A stretch of DNA of 6,522 bases, from assembly GCA_016278435.1 (NCBI GenBank), contig JADQBU010000165.1, positions 1-6,522 of the forward strand, given 5' to 3'. The number at the start of each line of letters is the position of its first letter. The first letter of the stretch is position 1. Source of the DNA: Halanaerobiales bacterium (lineage in GTDB: Bacteria > Bacillota > Halanaerobiia > Halanaerobiales > JADQBU01). The notes under the pieces were generated by a model. That model ran no database searches and had not been told where the DNA came from. It saw only the letters and a list, made by a program, of their open reading frames with translations. A program made the translations under genes and the position numbers. Positions 1-5,435 of the stretch are shown here, piece after piece.

Positions 1-18
1 CGTGTGCTCTTCCGATCT
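1..18. other. Illumina adapter remnant (not genomic)
   Basis: The first 18 bases, CGTGTGCTCTTCCGATCT, are identical to the 3' end of the TruSeq read-2 adapter. Genomic sequence starts at about base 19, where the murB reading frame becomes meaningful. Any frame running through these bases is artificial, including the short plus-strand one beginning at base 2. It marks the left edge as an untrimmed assembly end. Confidence 0.95.
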
Positions 19-310
19 CCTGGATATTAATGGTTTCCAGCTGGCCGGTATAGATTATAATGCCGCGGTAGCCCCGGTCACTGGCTATAATGTTGCTGCC
101 TTTTCCCAGAACAAAAAAAGGGTTTTCACTTTTATCGAGTACATCAGAAATTACATTAAGGGTTTTTTGCAGGGCTTTATCGGTTTCCGGTGTTAAGAAT
201 ATATCTGCAGGTCCTCCAACTTTAAATGTTGTAAAGTCTTTCAGGGGGACATCTGTTCTGACTTTTAATTCTTTTATCTCTTTAAGTTGCTCTAATAAAA
301 TATTTTTCAT
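19..310 (-). CDS. murB: UDP-N-acetylenolpyruvoylglucosamine reductase, N-terminal part (C-terminus missing)
   Basis: MurB is the cytoplasmic FAD enzyme that uses NADPH to reduce UDP-GlcNAc-enolpyruvate to UDP-MurNAc in peptidoglycan precursor synthesis. Only 97 codons are present. The translation starts MKNILLEQLKEI and contains the family's FAD-domain signatures: PLKDFTTFKVGGPADIF (about residues 22-38) and VLGKGSNIIASDRGYRG (about 67-83). The usual family length is about 300 residues, so the substrate-binding part and the catalytic residues lie beyond the contig edge. The ATG at 308-310 is the right start because in-frame TAA codons lie just upstream. A strong AAAAAGGAG lies 11 nt before it, a slightly long spacing. 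The gene is divergent from parB. The truncation is due to the adapter-bearing contig end, not to gene decay. The identification is secure from the motifs. Confidence 0.9.
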
Positions 311-351
311 AAATTATTAAGCTCCTTTTTGCATGTTGAAAAAATCTCCAT

Positions 352-357
352 ACTATA
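352..357 (-). promoter_or_regulatory. Candidate -10 element for murB
   Basis: On the minus strand the bases read TATAGT, 5 of 6 matches to the sigma-A -10 consensus, about 40 nt upstream of the murB start. At 17 nt upstream the -35 position reads TTCATG, a weak match. The region is AT-rich, so this could be chance. Confidence 0.25.
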
Positions 358-491
358 GTAATCTTATCATAATCATGAAAATATACCAAATGATATTTGC
401 CGGGAGCAAGCACAGTTTTATTTATATGCAGGGATTAGTTAATTAGTATTACTTTTTCTCAGAAATAAATACAATATTATTGAAATGATCC

Positions 492-518
492 TTGATTATT
501 GGAGATGTATAACATAAT
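492..518 (+). promoter_or_regulatory. Candidate promoter for parB-purH
   Basis: TTGATT (492-497) and CATAAT (513-518) resemble sigma-A -35 and -10 elements, but the spacer is only 15 nt. An overlapping TATAAC at 508-513 is an alternative -10 without a good -35. The site lies 20 nt before the parB start, so the leader would be very short. Treat it as tentative. Confidence 0.25.
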
Positions 519-537
519 ATAAAAAGAGGGTGGTAGT

Positions 538-1464
538 ATGGATTATTCCATGATTCCGGTTGCAGAGATTAAAGTAAATAAGGGGCAACCCCGGAAAAAT
601 TTTGATAGAGAAAGATTAAAGCAATTAGCTGATTCTATCAAGGAGGTTGGTCAACTGCAGCCGGTTATAGTTCAAAAAACAGAAGAAGGCTATCATCTTA
701 TTGTTGGTGAGAGACGTCTGCGGGCTATGAGAGAGGAAAATGATGCTGAGAAAATTGCTGCGATTATTATTGAAGGTCAGCTTGATGATTATCAGATAGA
801 TCAAATACAGCTAATAGAAAATCTGCAGCGTCAGGACCTCAATCCTCTGGAGAGGGCCAAATTTATCGATCATTTTATAGAAGAAAATCAATTGACAAAA
901 AAGGAAGCCAGTCAGAAGCTGGGGATTCCGCGGACAACATTAACAGAATGGTTGAATATATTAGAAGTTAAGCCCCTTTACCGGGAAGCAGTTTTAAATG
1001 AAGATTCTACGATGTCACTTTCACATATTACCCTGGCCAGAGGTCTGACTGCCCGAACTGGTGACCCGACAAAGTTGGACAGGTTACTGGCGGGTGTAAT
1101 GAAATATAACTTAAGCAGGGATGAAACCAGGTATGTCGTTGAGTTGTTTAATAAACACCTGCACATTGATATGGAAGAGGCCTTTAAAGCAGTTTTAATC
1201 AGGCGGGAGAGGGAAAAATTCAGCGAGAATTTTGGTAAGGAGCAAACCGGTTCAAAGAATTACTTCAGGAAACTGCTGGGGTCACTGAACAGAACAGGTA
1301 AGAACCTTGAAGATCTAATAAATGCAATAAATTCCCTGGATGAAAGCCAGCAGGAACAGCTGCTTGACGAGTTTCTTTATATATATCAGATGATTAAGAT
1401 CATGGTTCCTGAACTGGGGGAAAGGCAAATAGAAAGCCTGATTGATAGATTAAAAGAAAAATAA
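538..1464 (+). CDS. ParB/Spo0J-family DNA-binding protein (no ParA in window)
   Basis: This 308-residue protein belongs to the ParB/RepB/Spo0J family, whose chromosomal members bind parS, load as CTP-dependent clamps and help segregate origins. The N-terminal CTP-binding domain is intact by motif: GQPRKNFD (16-23), GERRLRA (57-63) and ENLQRQDLNPLERA (94-107). A helix-turn-helix follows at about 119-142 (LTKKEASQKLGIPRTTLTEW). The C-terminal part (about 215-308) is charged and helical, and I do not recognise it as the usual ParB dimerisation domain. The start ATG has GAGGGTGG 4 nt upstream. No ParA or obvious parS site is in the window, and purH follows after 14 nt, so it may be an accessory ParB or a ParB-like regulator rather than the main segregation protein. 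Family assignment is firm; the role is open. Confidence 0.85.
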   Translation: MDYSMIPVAEIKVNKGQPRKNFDRERLKQLADSIKEVGQLQPVIVQKTEEGYHLIVGERRLRAMREENDAEKIAAIIIEGQLDDYQIDQIQLIENLQRQDLNPLERAKFIDHFIEENQLTKKEASQKLGIPRTTLTEWLNILEVKPLYREAVLNEDSTMSLSHITLARGLTARTGDPTKLDRLLAGVMKYNLSRDETRYVVELFNKHLHIDMEEAFKAVLIRREREKFSENFGKEQTGSKNYFRKLLGSLNRTGKNLEDLINAINSLDESQQEQLLDEFLYIYQMIKIMVPELGERQIESLIDRLKEK

Positions 1465-1466
1465 AA

Positions 1467-1473
1467 GAGGTGG
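1467..1473 (+). promoter_or_regulatory. purH ribosome binding site (decides the start)
   Basis: GAGGTGG lies 5 nt before TTG at 1479. The GTG at 1470 falls inside this Shine-Dalgarno sequence and so cannot be its start codon. The TTG start gives MRRVLISVSDKT, the usual PurH N-terminus. Confidence 0.8.
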
Positions 1474-1478
1474 TAAAT

Positions 1479-3035
1479 TTGAGACGGGTATTGATAAGCG
1501 TTTCCGATAAAACGGATATTGATCAACTGGCTTCCGGGCTAGTTGACTACGATTATGAAATTATTTCAACTGGAGGTACAGCAAAATTCCTGCGGGAGCA
1601 GGGGCTCAAGGTGAAAGATGTTAGTGAAGTAACCCTTTATCCAGAGATGATGGATGGGAGGGTAAAGACCCTTCATCCTGCAATTCACGGCGGTCTACTG
1701 GCTCTCCGTGATAACAGTGAACATATGGAACAACTGGAAGAGATGGGTATATTACCGATCGATATGGTGGTTGTTAATCTTTATCCTTTTGCTCAGACTA
1801 TTGCTAAAAAAGATGTGACACTGGAGGAAGCAATTGAAAATATTGATATTGGCGGTCCTACCATGATTCGTTCAGCAGCTAAAAATTACCTGGATGTTGC
1901 AGTAATAACAGACCCGGCTGACTATGGGCAAATTTTAAGTGAACTTAATGAAAAAGATGGGCAACTTTCACAGGAAACCAGGAGGAGTTTAGCGGTCAAG
2001 GCCTTTAAACTGACAGGTGAATATGACCAGATGATCTATGATTATTTAAGTGGAATTGAAGGAGAAAAAAAAGATTTTCCAGGTATATTTAAAATTAATT
2101 ACAGCAAGAAAATGGACCTGCGCTATGGGGAAAATCCTCATCAGAAGGCGGCATTTTATATTGACCAAACAATTAATGAACCATCGGTAGCAACTGCTGA
2201 ACAGTTATCTGGCAAGGAATTATCGTTTAACAATATCAATGATACAGATGGTGCCCTGGAACTGGTAAAAGAGTTTTCTGAACCTACTGTGGCAGTTATT
2301 AAACATACCAATCCCTGTGGACTGGCTTCAGCTGAAAATTTACTTACTGCTTATGAGCGGGCATATTCTGGTGATCCCCTTTCTGCCTATGGCAGTATTG
2401 TTGCCCTGAATAGAAAGGTTGATTATAAAACTGCGCAGGCAATAACAGGGCCGGATAAGTTTGTAGAAGTAATTATTGCCCCGGCCTATGAGGAGAGAGC
2501 TCTCAAGGTTTTAAGAGGACGCTGGGAGAGTATCCGTATACTCAAGATACCTGATCTTGCTTCTGAATACAAAAAAGACCCCTATGAATATAAAAAAATA
2601 ACAGGTGGTCTGCTCGTTCAGGAGAGGAATATGCTGAGTTATGACCGGGGAAAATTAAAGGTTGTAACCAGATGTGAACCTGATGAAAAACAGTGGGAAG
2701 ACCTCCTTTTTGCCTGGAAAGGTGTTAAACATGTAAAATCAAATGCGGTCGTTATTGCCCGGGATAAAACAATAGTGGGAGTCGGAGCCGGACAGATGAG
2801 CCGGGTTGATTCGATGCTGATTGCCATCAGAAAATCCGGAAATAGAGTGAAAGAGGCTGTGGTGGCTTCTGATGCATTTTTCCCCTTCCGGGATGCAATT
2901 GATGAGGCAGCTGCCAGTGGTATAAAGGCTATTATTCAGCCGGGTGGATCGGTTCGAGATGAAGAAGTAATTGAAGCAGCTGATGAACATAATATTGCTA
3001 TGGTTTTAACCGGAAACAGGCATTTTAAACATTAA
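1479..3035 (+). CDS. purH: Bifunctional AICAR transformylase / IMP cyclohydrolase
   Basis: PurH carries out the last two steps of de novo IMP synthesis in the cytoplasm: formylation of AICAR with 10-formyl-THF, then ring closure. The 518-residue product is full length. The N-terminal cyclohydrolase (MGS-like) domain shows ISVSDKT, STGGTAKFL, MMDGRVKTLHPAIHGGLL and IDIGGPTMIRSAAKN (about 123-137). The transformylase domain shows MDLRYGENPHQ (about 212-222), KHTNPCG (275-281, containing the conserved Lys-His pair), GQMSRVDS (438-445), SDAFFPFRD and the terminal NRHFKH. I chose TTG at 1479, not GTG at 1470, because GAGGTGG is correctly spaced only for the TTG. It begins 14 nt after parB with no promoter or terminator between, so the two are probably co-transcribed. 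No other purine gene is in the window, so purH is apart from a classical pur operon here. Confidence 0.97.
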   Translation: MRRVLISVSDKTDIDQLASGLVDYDYEIISTGGTAKFLREQGLKVKDVSEVTLYPEMMDGRVKTLHPAIHGGLLALRDNSEHMEQLEEMGILPIDMVVVNLYPFAQTIAKKDVTLEEAIENIDIGGPTMIRSAAKNYLDVAVITDPADYGQILSELNEKDGQLSQETRRSLAVKAFKLTGEYDQMIYDYLSGIEGEKKDFPGIFKINYSKKMDLRYGENPHQKAAFYIDQTINEPSVATAEQLSGKELSFNNINDTDGALELVKEFSEPTVAVIKHTNPCGLASAENLLTAYERAYSGDPLSAYGSIVALNRKVDYKTAQAITGPDKFVEVIIAPAYEERALKVLRGRWESIRILKIPDLASEYKKDPYEYKKITGGLLVQERNMLSYDRGKLKVVTRCEPDEKQWEDLLFAWKGVKHVKSNAVVIARDKTIVGVGAGQMSRVDSMLIAIRKSGNRVKEAVVASDAFFPFRDAIDEAAASGIKAIIQPGGSVRDEEVIEAADEHNIAMVLTGNRHFKH

Positions 3036-3052
3036 ATAGGTAAAAAAGCAGG

Positions 3053-3139
3053 TTAAAAAATATTTCGCAGATTCAATTTCTCCTGGCCGAGGATATTTCT
3101 GATTAATTTTTGAGCTACAGTTATCTCGGGCAGGAGTTC
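3053..3139 (-). other. Out-of-frame (-1) C-terminal tail of the DUF4363 gene
   Basis: Reading the minus strand in the -1 frame from the G at 3139 gives 28 codons and a TAA: ELLPEITVAQKL and then IRNILGQEKLNLRNIF. The last residues match the way I recall DUF4363-type proteins ending (a hydrophobic helix, then L-x-L-x-N-I-f/l), and the upstream frame stops after five unrelated residues (NSCPR). Joining the frames at the A7 tract (3140-3146) gives a 129-residue protein. It could arise from a one-base deletion in an ancestral A8, from ribosomal or transcriptional slippage, or from a sequence error. The stop falls 17 nt from the convergent purH stop, leaving almost no unused DNA. Confidence 0.75.
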
Positions 3140-3146
3140 TTTTTTT
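3080..3146 (+). terminator. Rho-independent-type terminator of parB-purH
   Basis: CTCCTGGCCGAG (3080-3091) pairs with CTCGGGCAGGAG (3125-3136): 11 of 12 bases are complementary, with one central mismatch. GATA/TATC can extend the stem with one bulged base. TTCTTTTTTT follows directly at 3137-3146. It begins 45 nt after the purH stop. The loop, about 26-33 nt, is longer than typical. On the opposite strand the same bases code for the end of the DUF4363 gene. Confidence 0.7.
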
Positions 3147-3441
3147 GCTTTTCATTAACCAGGGAGTTTATTCTGACCAGTTCCATATCGAGGTCGTGCA
3201 GTTCGCCCTGATCTTTCAGTAATTCTATTAAATTCAGGGAATTATCCCAGCTTTCTTTTAGCTGTGAACTGATCGTTTCGGCCCTAGCCCAGTTTTCATT
3301 TTTAATATTCTTTTCGAGATCTGACAGCAGGCCGTCCAGTTTGCTGGCAGAAGATGATATAAAGAAATAGCCGGCAATAGACATGCTGATTAAGACTATA
3401 AGTAGTACTATTATGAAGATTATCCTGGCTCGAATAGACAT
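3121..3441 (-). CDS. DUF4363-type membrane-anchored protein, frameshifted near its 3' end
   Basis: The frame as it stands gives 106 residues. After a short basic start (MSIRAR) there is one membrane segment (about 7-30), which makes it a likely signal-anchored protein with an extracytoplasmic helical domain. The W-x(n)-W pattern (W51, W65) and the LHDLDMELVRINSLV helix are typical of DUF4363 proteins, which often sit beside DUF421 genes; the function is unknown. It starts 4 nt after the DUF421 stop, with AAAGGA about 8 nt before the ATG, so the two are surely co-transcribed. The end is abnormal. After codon 101, at an A7 tract, this frame runs into NSCPR and a stop, while the -1 frame carries the expected C-terminal helix (3053-3139). 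Family assignment is by remembered pattern, not a search. Decayed gene, recoding and sequence error are all possible. Confidence 0.7.
   Translation of the reverse strand: MSIRARIIFIIVLLIVLISMSIAGYFFISSSASKLDGLLSDLEKNIKNENWARAETISSQLKESWDNSLNLIELLKDQGELHDLDMELVRINSLVNEKQKKNSCPR
3139..3145 (-). promoter_or_regulatory. Possible slippery heptamer A_AAA_AAG
   Basis: On the minus strand the frame is CAA AAA AAG, so the last seven bases read A_AAA_AAG, the heptamer type used for -1 frameshifting in E. coli dnaX. A -1 shift here enters the 28-codon family-like tail. A strong stem (arms 3125-3136 and 3080-3091) starts only 2 nt downstream. That is closer than the usual 5-9 nt, although the part above the mismatch starts about 9 nt away. 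I see no upstream Shine-Dalgarno-like stimulator. Confidence 0.4.
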
Positions 3442-3445
3442 AAAA

Positions 3446-4129
3446 TCATTCCTTTTCTGGATTTTTCTTCTGGTAGATGAGATCCCCTTTTGTATTTAAC
3501 GCGGCAAAGAATATTTCAGCAGGACTATTTACATTAAATTGAGCGAGGGTGTCATTTAGCCAGTGGGTATCAAGACCGATTTTCTCCAGATTTTCCTGTT
3601 GAATCTGGCCGTCTATAATCAAAGACCGGGGTAAACCTTCATATTCTGTATCAATTTTTAAATCCTCTGGAGTAATAGGCCTTTTCTGTGATTTAGGTAT
3701 AATACTTATTTTACCTGTAGTCTCCATAATGGCATACTCGATATCTTCAATTGTATGATAACCCTTAATTCTTAACTGCTCTATCAGATCATTAAGGTTG
3801 ATCCGTAATTTTTTCAGTTCTTTTCCGTTGATAACCCCATTCTGGATGATTACATTTGGTTTACCGCAGATTACAGCTCTGGCTTTTGTGCTTTTCAGGG
3901 TGATAAGGGATAGTATTTCCTGTAGTGTTAAGAGCAAGAGGATGGGTAAGATACTGTACAGAAGTGGGATGCCGATATCCTCCATGGGTATTGCGGCCAG
4001 AGCGGAGACCATGATGGTAATGGCCAGTTCAAAAGGCTGCAGTTCACCGATCTGGCGTTTTCCCATTAACCTGATAACAACGATAACAATTCCATAGAGT
4101 ATTATTGTTCTGGCAATTACTATGAACAT
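3446..4129 (-). CDS. DUF421 / YetF-type integral membrane protein
   Basis: This 227-residue protein fits the DUF421 (YetF/YrbG/YdfR-like) family of Firmicutes membrane proteins. Their molecular function is not established, although relatives have been linked to spore and stress physiology. Three hydrophobic stretches at about 3-22, 33-49 and 53-77 are followed by a soluble C-terminal domain. The signature RLMGKRQIGELQPFEL (20-35) sits after the first helix. The soluble domain contains GKPNVIIQNGVI (89-100) and the EYAIMETTGKISIIPK strand pattern (131-146) typical of the family. The length is normal. ATG at 4127-4129 is preceded by AAAGGGG at 8 nt spacing. It follows thiI by 94 nt on the same strand and is followed 4 nt later by the DUF4363 gene, its usual partner. 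Its ribosome binding site lies in one arm of a long-range inverted repeat. Confidence 0.88.
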   Translation of the reverse strand: MFIVIARTIILYGIVIVVIRLMGKRQIGELQPFELAITIMVSALAAIPMEDIGIPLLYSILPILLLLTLQEILSLITLKSTKARAVICGKPNVIIQNGVINGKELKKLRINLNDLIEQLRIKGYHTIEDIEYAIMETTGKISIIPKSQKRPITPEDLKIDTEYEGLPRSLIIDGQIQQENLEKIGLDTHWLNDTLAQFNVNSPAEIFFAALNTKGDLIYQKKNPEKE

Positions 4130-4134
4130 GAATT

Positions 4135-4223
4135 AGACCCCTTTATCGTATTTTAGAGTGCATGTTAACTTACTAAAAAAGAATTGAAAATGATATTAGT
4201 ATTATGGTTTTTAAAAGGGGTCT
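4135..4223 (-). repeat. Inverted repeat joining the thiI stop region to the DUF421 ribosome binding site
   Basis: In the minus-strand transcript AGACCCCTTT (4214-4223) begins immediately after the thiI TAA, and AAAGGGGTCT (4135-4144) holds the DUF421 Shine-Dalgarno AAAGGGG. The 10-bp match is perfect, with a 69-nt AT-rich loop. Pairing would hide the ribosome binding site on read-through mRNA. There is no T-tract that would make it a terminator. Confidence 0.5.
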
Positions 4224-5399
4224 TTATTCAATAACAAGGGTCTCAGTTTTTTCAATTGCTTCTTTAATCAATGGTTCGATATTTAAACCAGCTTCAGCCC
4301 TGATTGTTTCTTCCAGACCTGGTTTTGTTACCGGATTATCGGGGACCATGATGGTACAGCAATCCTGATAGGGCAGGATTGAGGTCTCATAGGTGCCAAT
4401 TTCTCTGGCTGTATCAATTATTTCATTTTTATCTCTGGTAATCAATGGTCTCAGTACAGGAATATCGGCAACTTTGTTGATGACGGATATACTTTCCAGG
4501 GTCTGACTGGCTACCTGACCCAGGTTTTCTCCTGTTACTAAAACCAGGTCATTGTTCATCTCTGCTATCCTGCAGGCAATTCTGATCATCATTCTCCTCA
4601 TAATGGTAATATAATACCTGGGGTTACATTTTTCCTGAATGGCCTGCTGGATACCTGTGAAATATGCGACATGAAGCTTAATAGGACCAGTATAACTGCT
4701 CAATATTCTTGTTAGATCAATTACTTTCTCCCGGGCTCTTTCTCCGGTGTAGGGAAAGCTGTGGAAATAGACGGCTTCCAGTTCCATACCCCGTCTCATG
4801 ACAGACCAACCTGCTACCGGACTATCGATACCACCGGAGAGGAGCAGCAGACCTTTTTCACTGGTACCTACTGGTAATCCTCCCGGTCCGGGAATTATCC
4901 GGGTATAAATAAAGGCTCTGTCATTTCTGATCTCTAGATACAGGGTATTATCGGGTTCTTCCAGGTCAACTGTAAGTATATTTTCTTTTTCATTGATACT
5001 GCTGAGTATATAGGCTCCTATATCCCGGCTGATTTCGGGACTGGTGCCGGGGAATGATTTATTTGCTCTTCTGGTTTTAACTCTGAAGGTAGAGGGATAT
5101 TTTTTAACTTCCTGGCAGAAGAGCTCCAGACATGTCTCCTTGATCTCATCATAAGCAAGAGATGCTGTTATCGCCGGACTAACAGAAACGATACCTGGAA
5201 TCATCTTCAACCTTTTGATCAGTTCTCCTGCATTGCCCTCGGGCGAAATATATATGCGGCCGTAGGTTTTATTGATCTTGAATTTCCCCAGTTTTCTGGT
5301 CGCTGCCCTGATATTATCTATTAATTTATTAACAAAATAAGAACGGTTTTTCCCTTTGAGTGCAATCTCGCCATATCTGATTAATATTTCATTGTACAT
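4224..5399 (-). CDS. thiI: tRNA 4-thiouridine synthase ThiI (no rhodanese domain)
   Basis: ThiI adenylates U8 of tRNA and inserts sulfur to form 4-thiouridine; in many bacteria it also takes part in sulfur transfer for the thiamine thiazole. The 391-residue product has the N-terminal ferredoxin-like region (LIRYGEIALKGKNR), a THUMP domain (about 60-170, with KSFPGTSPEISRDIG at 115-129), and an ATP-pyrophosphatase domain with the PP-loop SGGIDSPVAGW (188-198). GENLGQVASQT lies at 290-300 and an adjacent cysteine pair at 347-348 (YQDCC). It lacks the C-terminal rhodanese domain of the 482-residue E. coli enzyme, as in Bacillus. I chose ATG at 5397-5399 because TGAGGTG sits 6 nt upstream; the GTG at 5408 lies inside that Shine-Dalgarno. 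It follows the cysteine desulfurase gene by 36 nt, so a dedicated sulfur donor is probable. Confidence 0.96.
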   Translation of the reverse strand: MYNEILIRYGEIALKGKNRSYFVNKLIDNIRAATRKLGKFKINKTYGRIYISPEGNAGELIKRLKMIPGIVSVSPAITASLAYDEIKETCLELFCQEVKKYPSTFRVKTRRANKSFPGTSPEISRDIGAYILSSINEKENILTVDLEEPDNTLYLEIRNDRAFIYTRIIPGPGGLPVGTSEKGLLLLSGGIDSPVAGWSVMRRGMELEAVYFHSFPYTGERAREKVIDLTRILSSYTGPIKLHVAYFTGIQQAIQEKCNPRYYITIMRRMMIRIACRIAEMNNDLVLVTGENLGQVASQTLESISVINKVADIPVLRPLITRDKNEIIDTAREIGTYETSILPYQDCCTIMVPDNPVTKPGLEETIRAEAGLNIEPLIKEAIEKTETLVIE

Positions 5400-5405
5400 T
5401 TTTTT

Positions 5406-5412
5406 CACCTCA
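5406..5412 (-). promoter_or_regulatory. thiI ribosome binding site (decides the start)
   Basis: The minus strand reads TGAGGTG, then six A, then ATG at 5399. The upstream in-frame GTG (5406-5408) is part of this Shine-Dalgarno and has no ribosome binding site of its own, so the 391-residue start is preferred over one three codons longer. Confidence 0.75.
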
Positions 5413-5435
5413 AAATTATTTAAGTTAAAATGATT

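Larger units (their letters stand above)
311..537. other. Divergent murB/parB intergenic region
   Basis: These 227 AT-rich bases separate two divergent genes and should hold both promoters. I see no tRNA, no convincing riboswitch fold and no parS-like palindrome. The only symmetry noted is a weak 6-bp dyad (TATCAT at 365-370 with ATGATA at 390-395), which could be chance. The murB ribosome binding site is at the left end and the parB one at the right end. Confidence 0.6.

Noticed and set aside
2..320. Two short plus-strand open frames at the left edge
   Set aside because: They are antisense to a clear murB frame, and the first begins inside adapter sequence.
311..537. A riboswitch or parS site in the murB-parB intergenic region
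   Set aside because: No conserved riboswitch core or parS-like 16-bp palindrome could be found by eye; only a weak 6-bp dyad is present.
978..1166. Minus-strand open frame inside the ParB gene, with similar ones inside purH (2639-2990)
   Set aside because: Shadow frames of intact conserved genes, without plausible ribosome binding sites or domains.
3798..4097. A 99-codon plus-strand open frame opposite the DUF421 gene
   Set aside because: It is antisense to a well-supported gene, its hydrophobic stretches mirror the membrane-coding strand, and it has no recognisable domain.
4143..4163. A six-codon upstream reading frame (MHSKIR) before DUF421 as a separate gene
   Set aside because: It has no good ribosome binding site and is easily chance. 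It is mentioned only as a possible element of the intergenic regulation.
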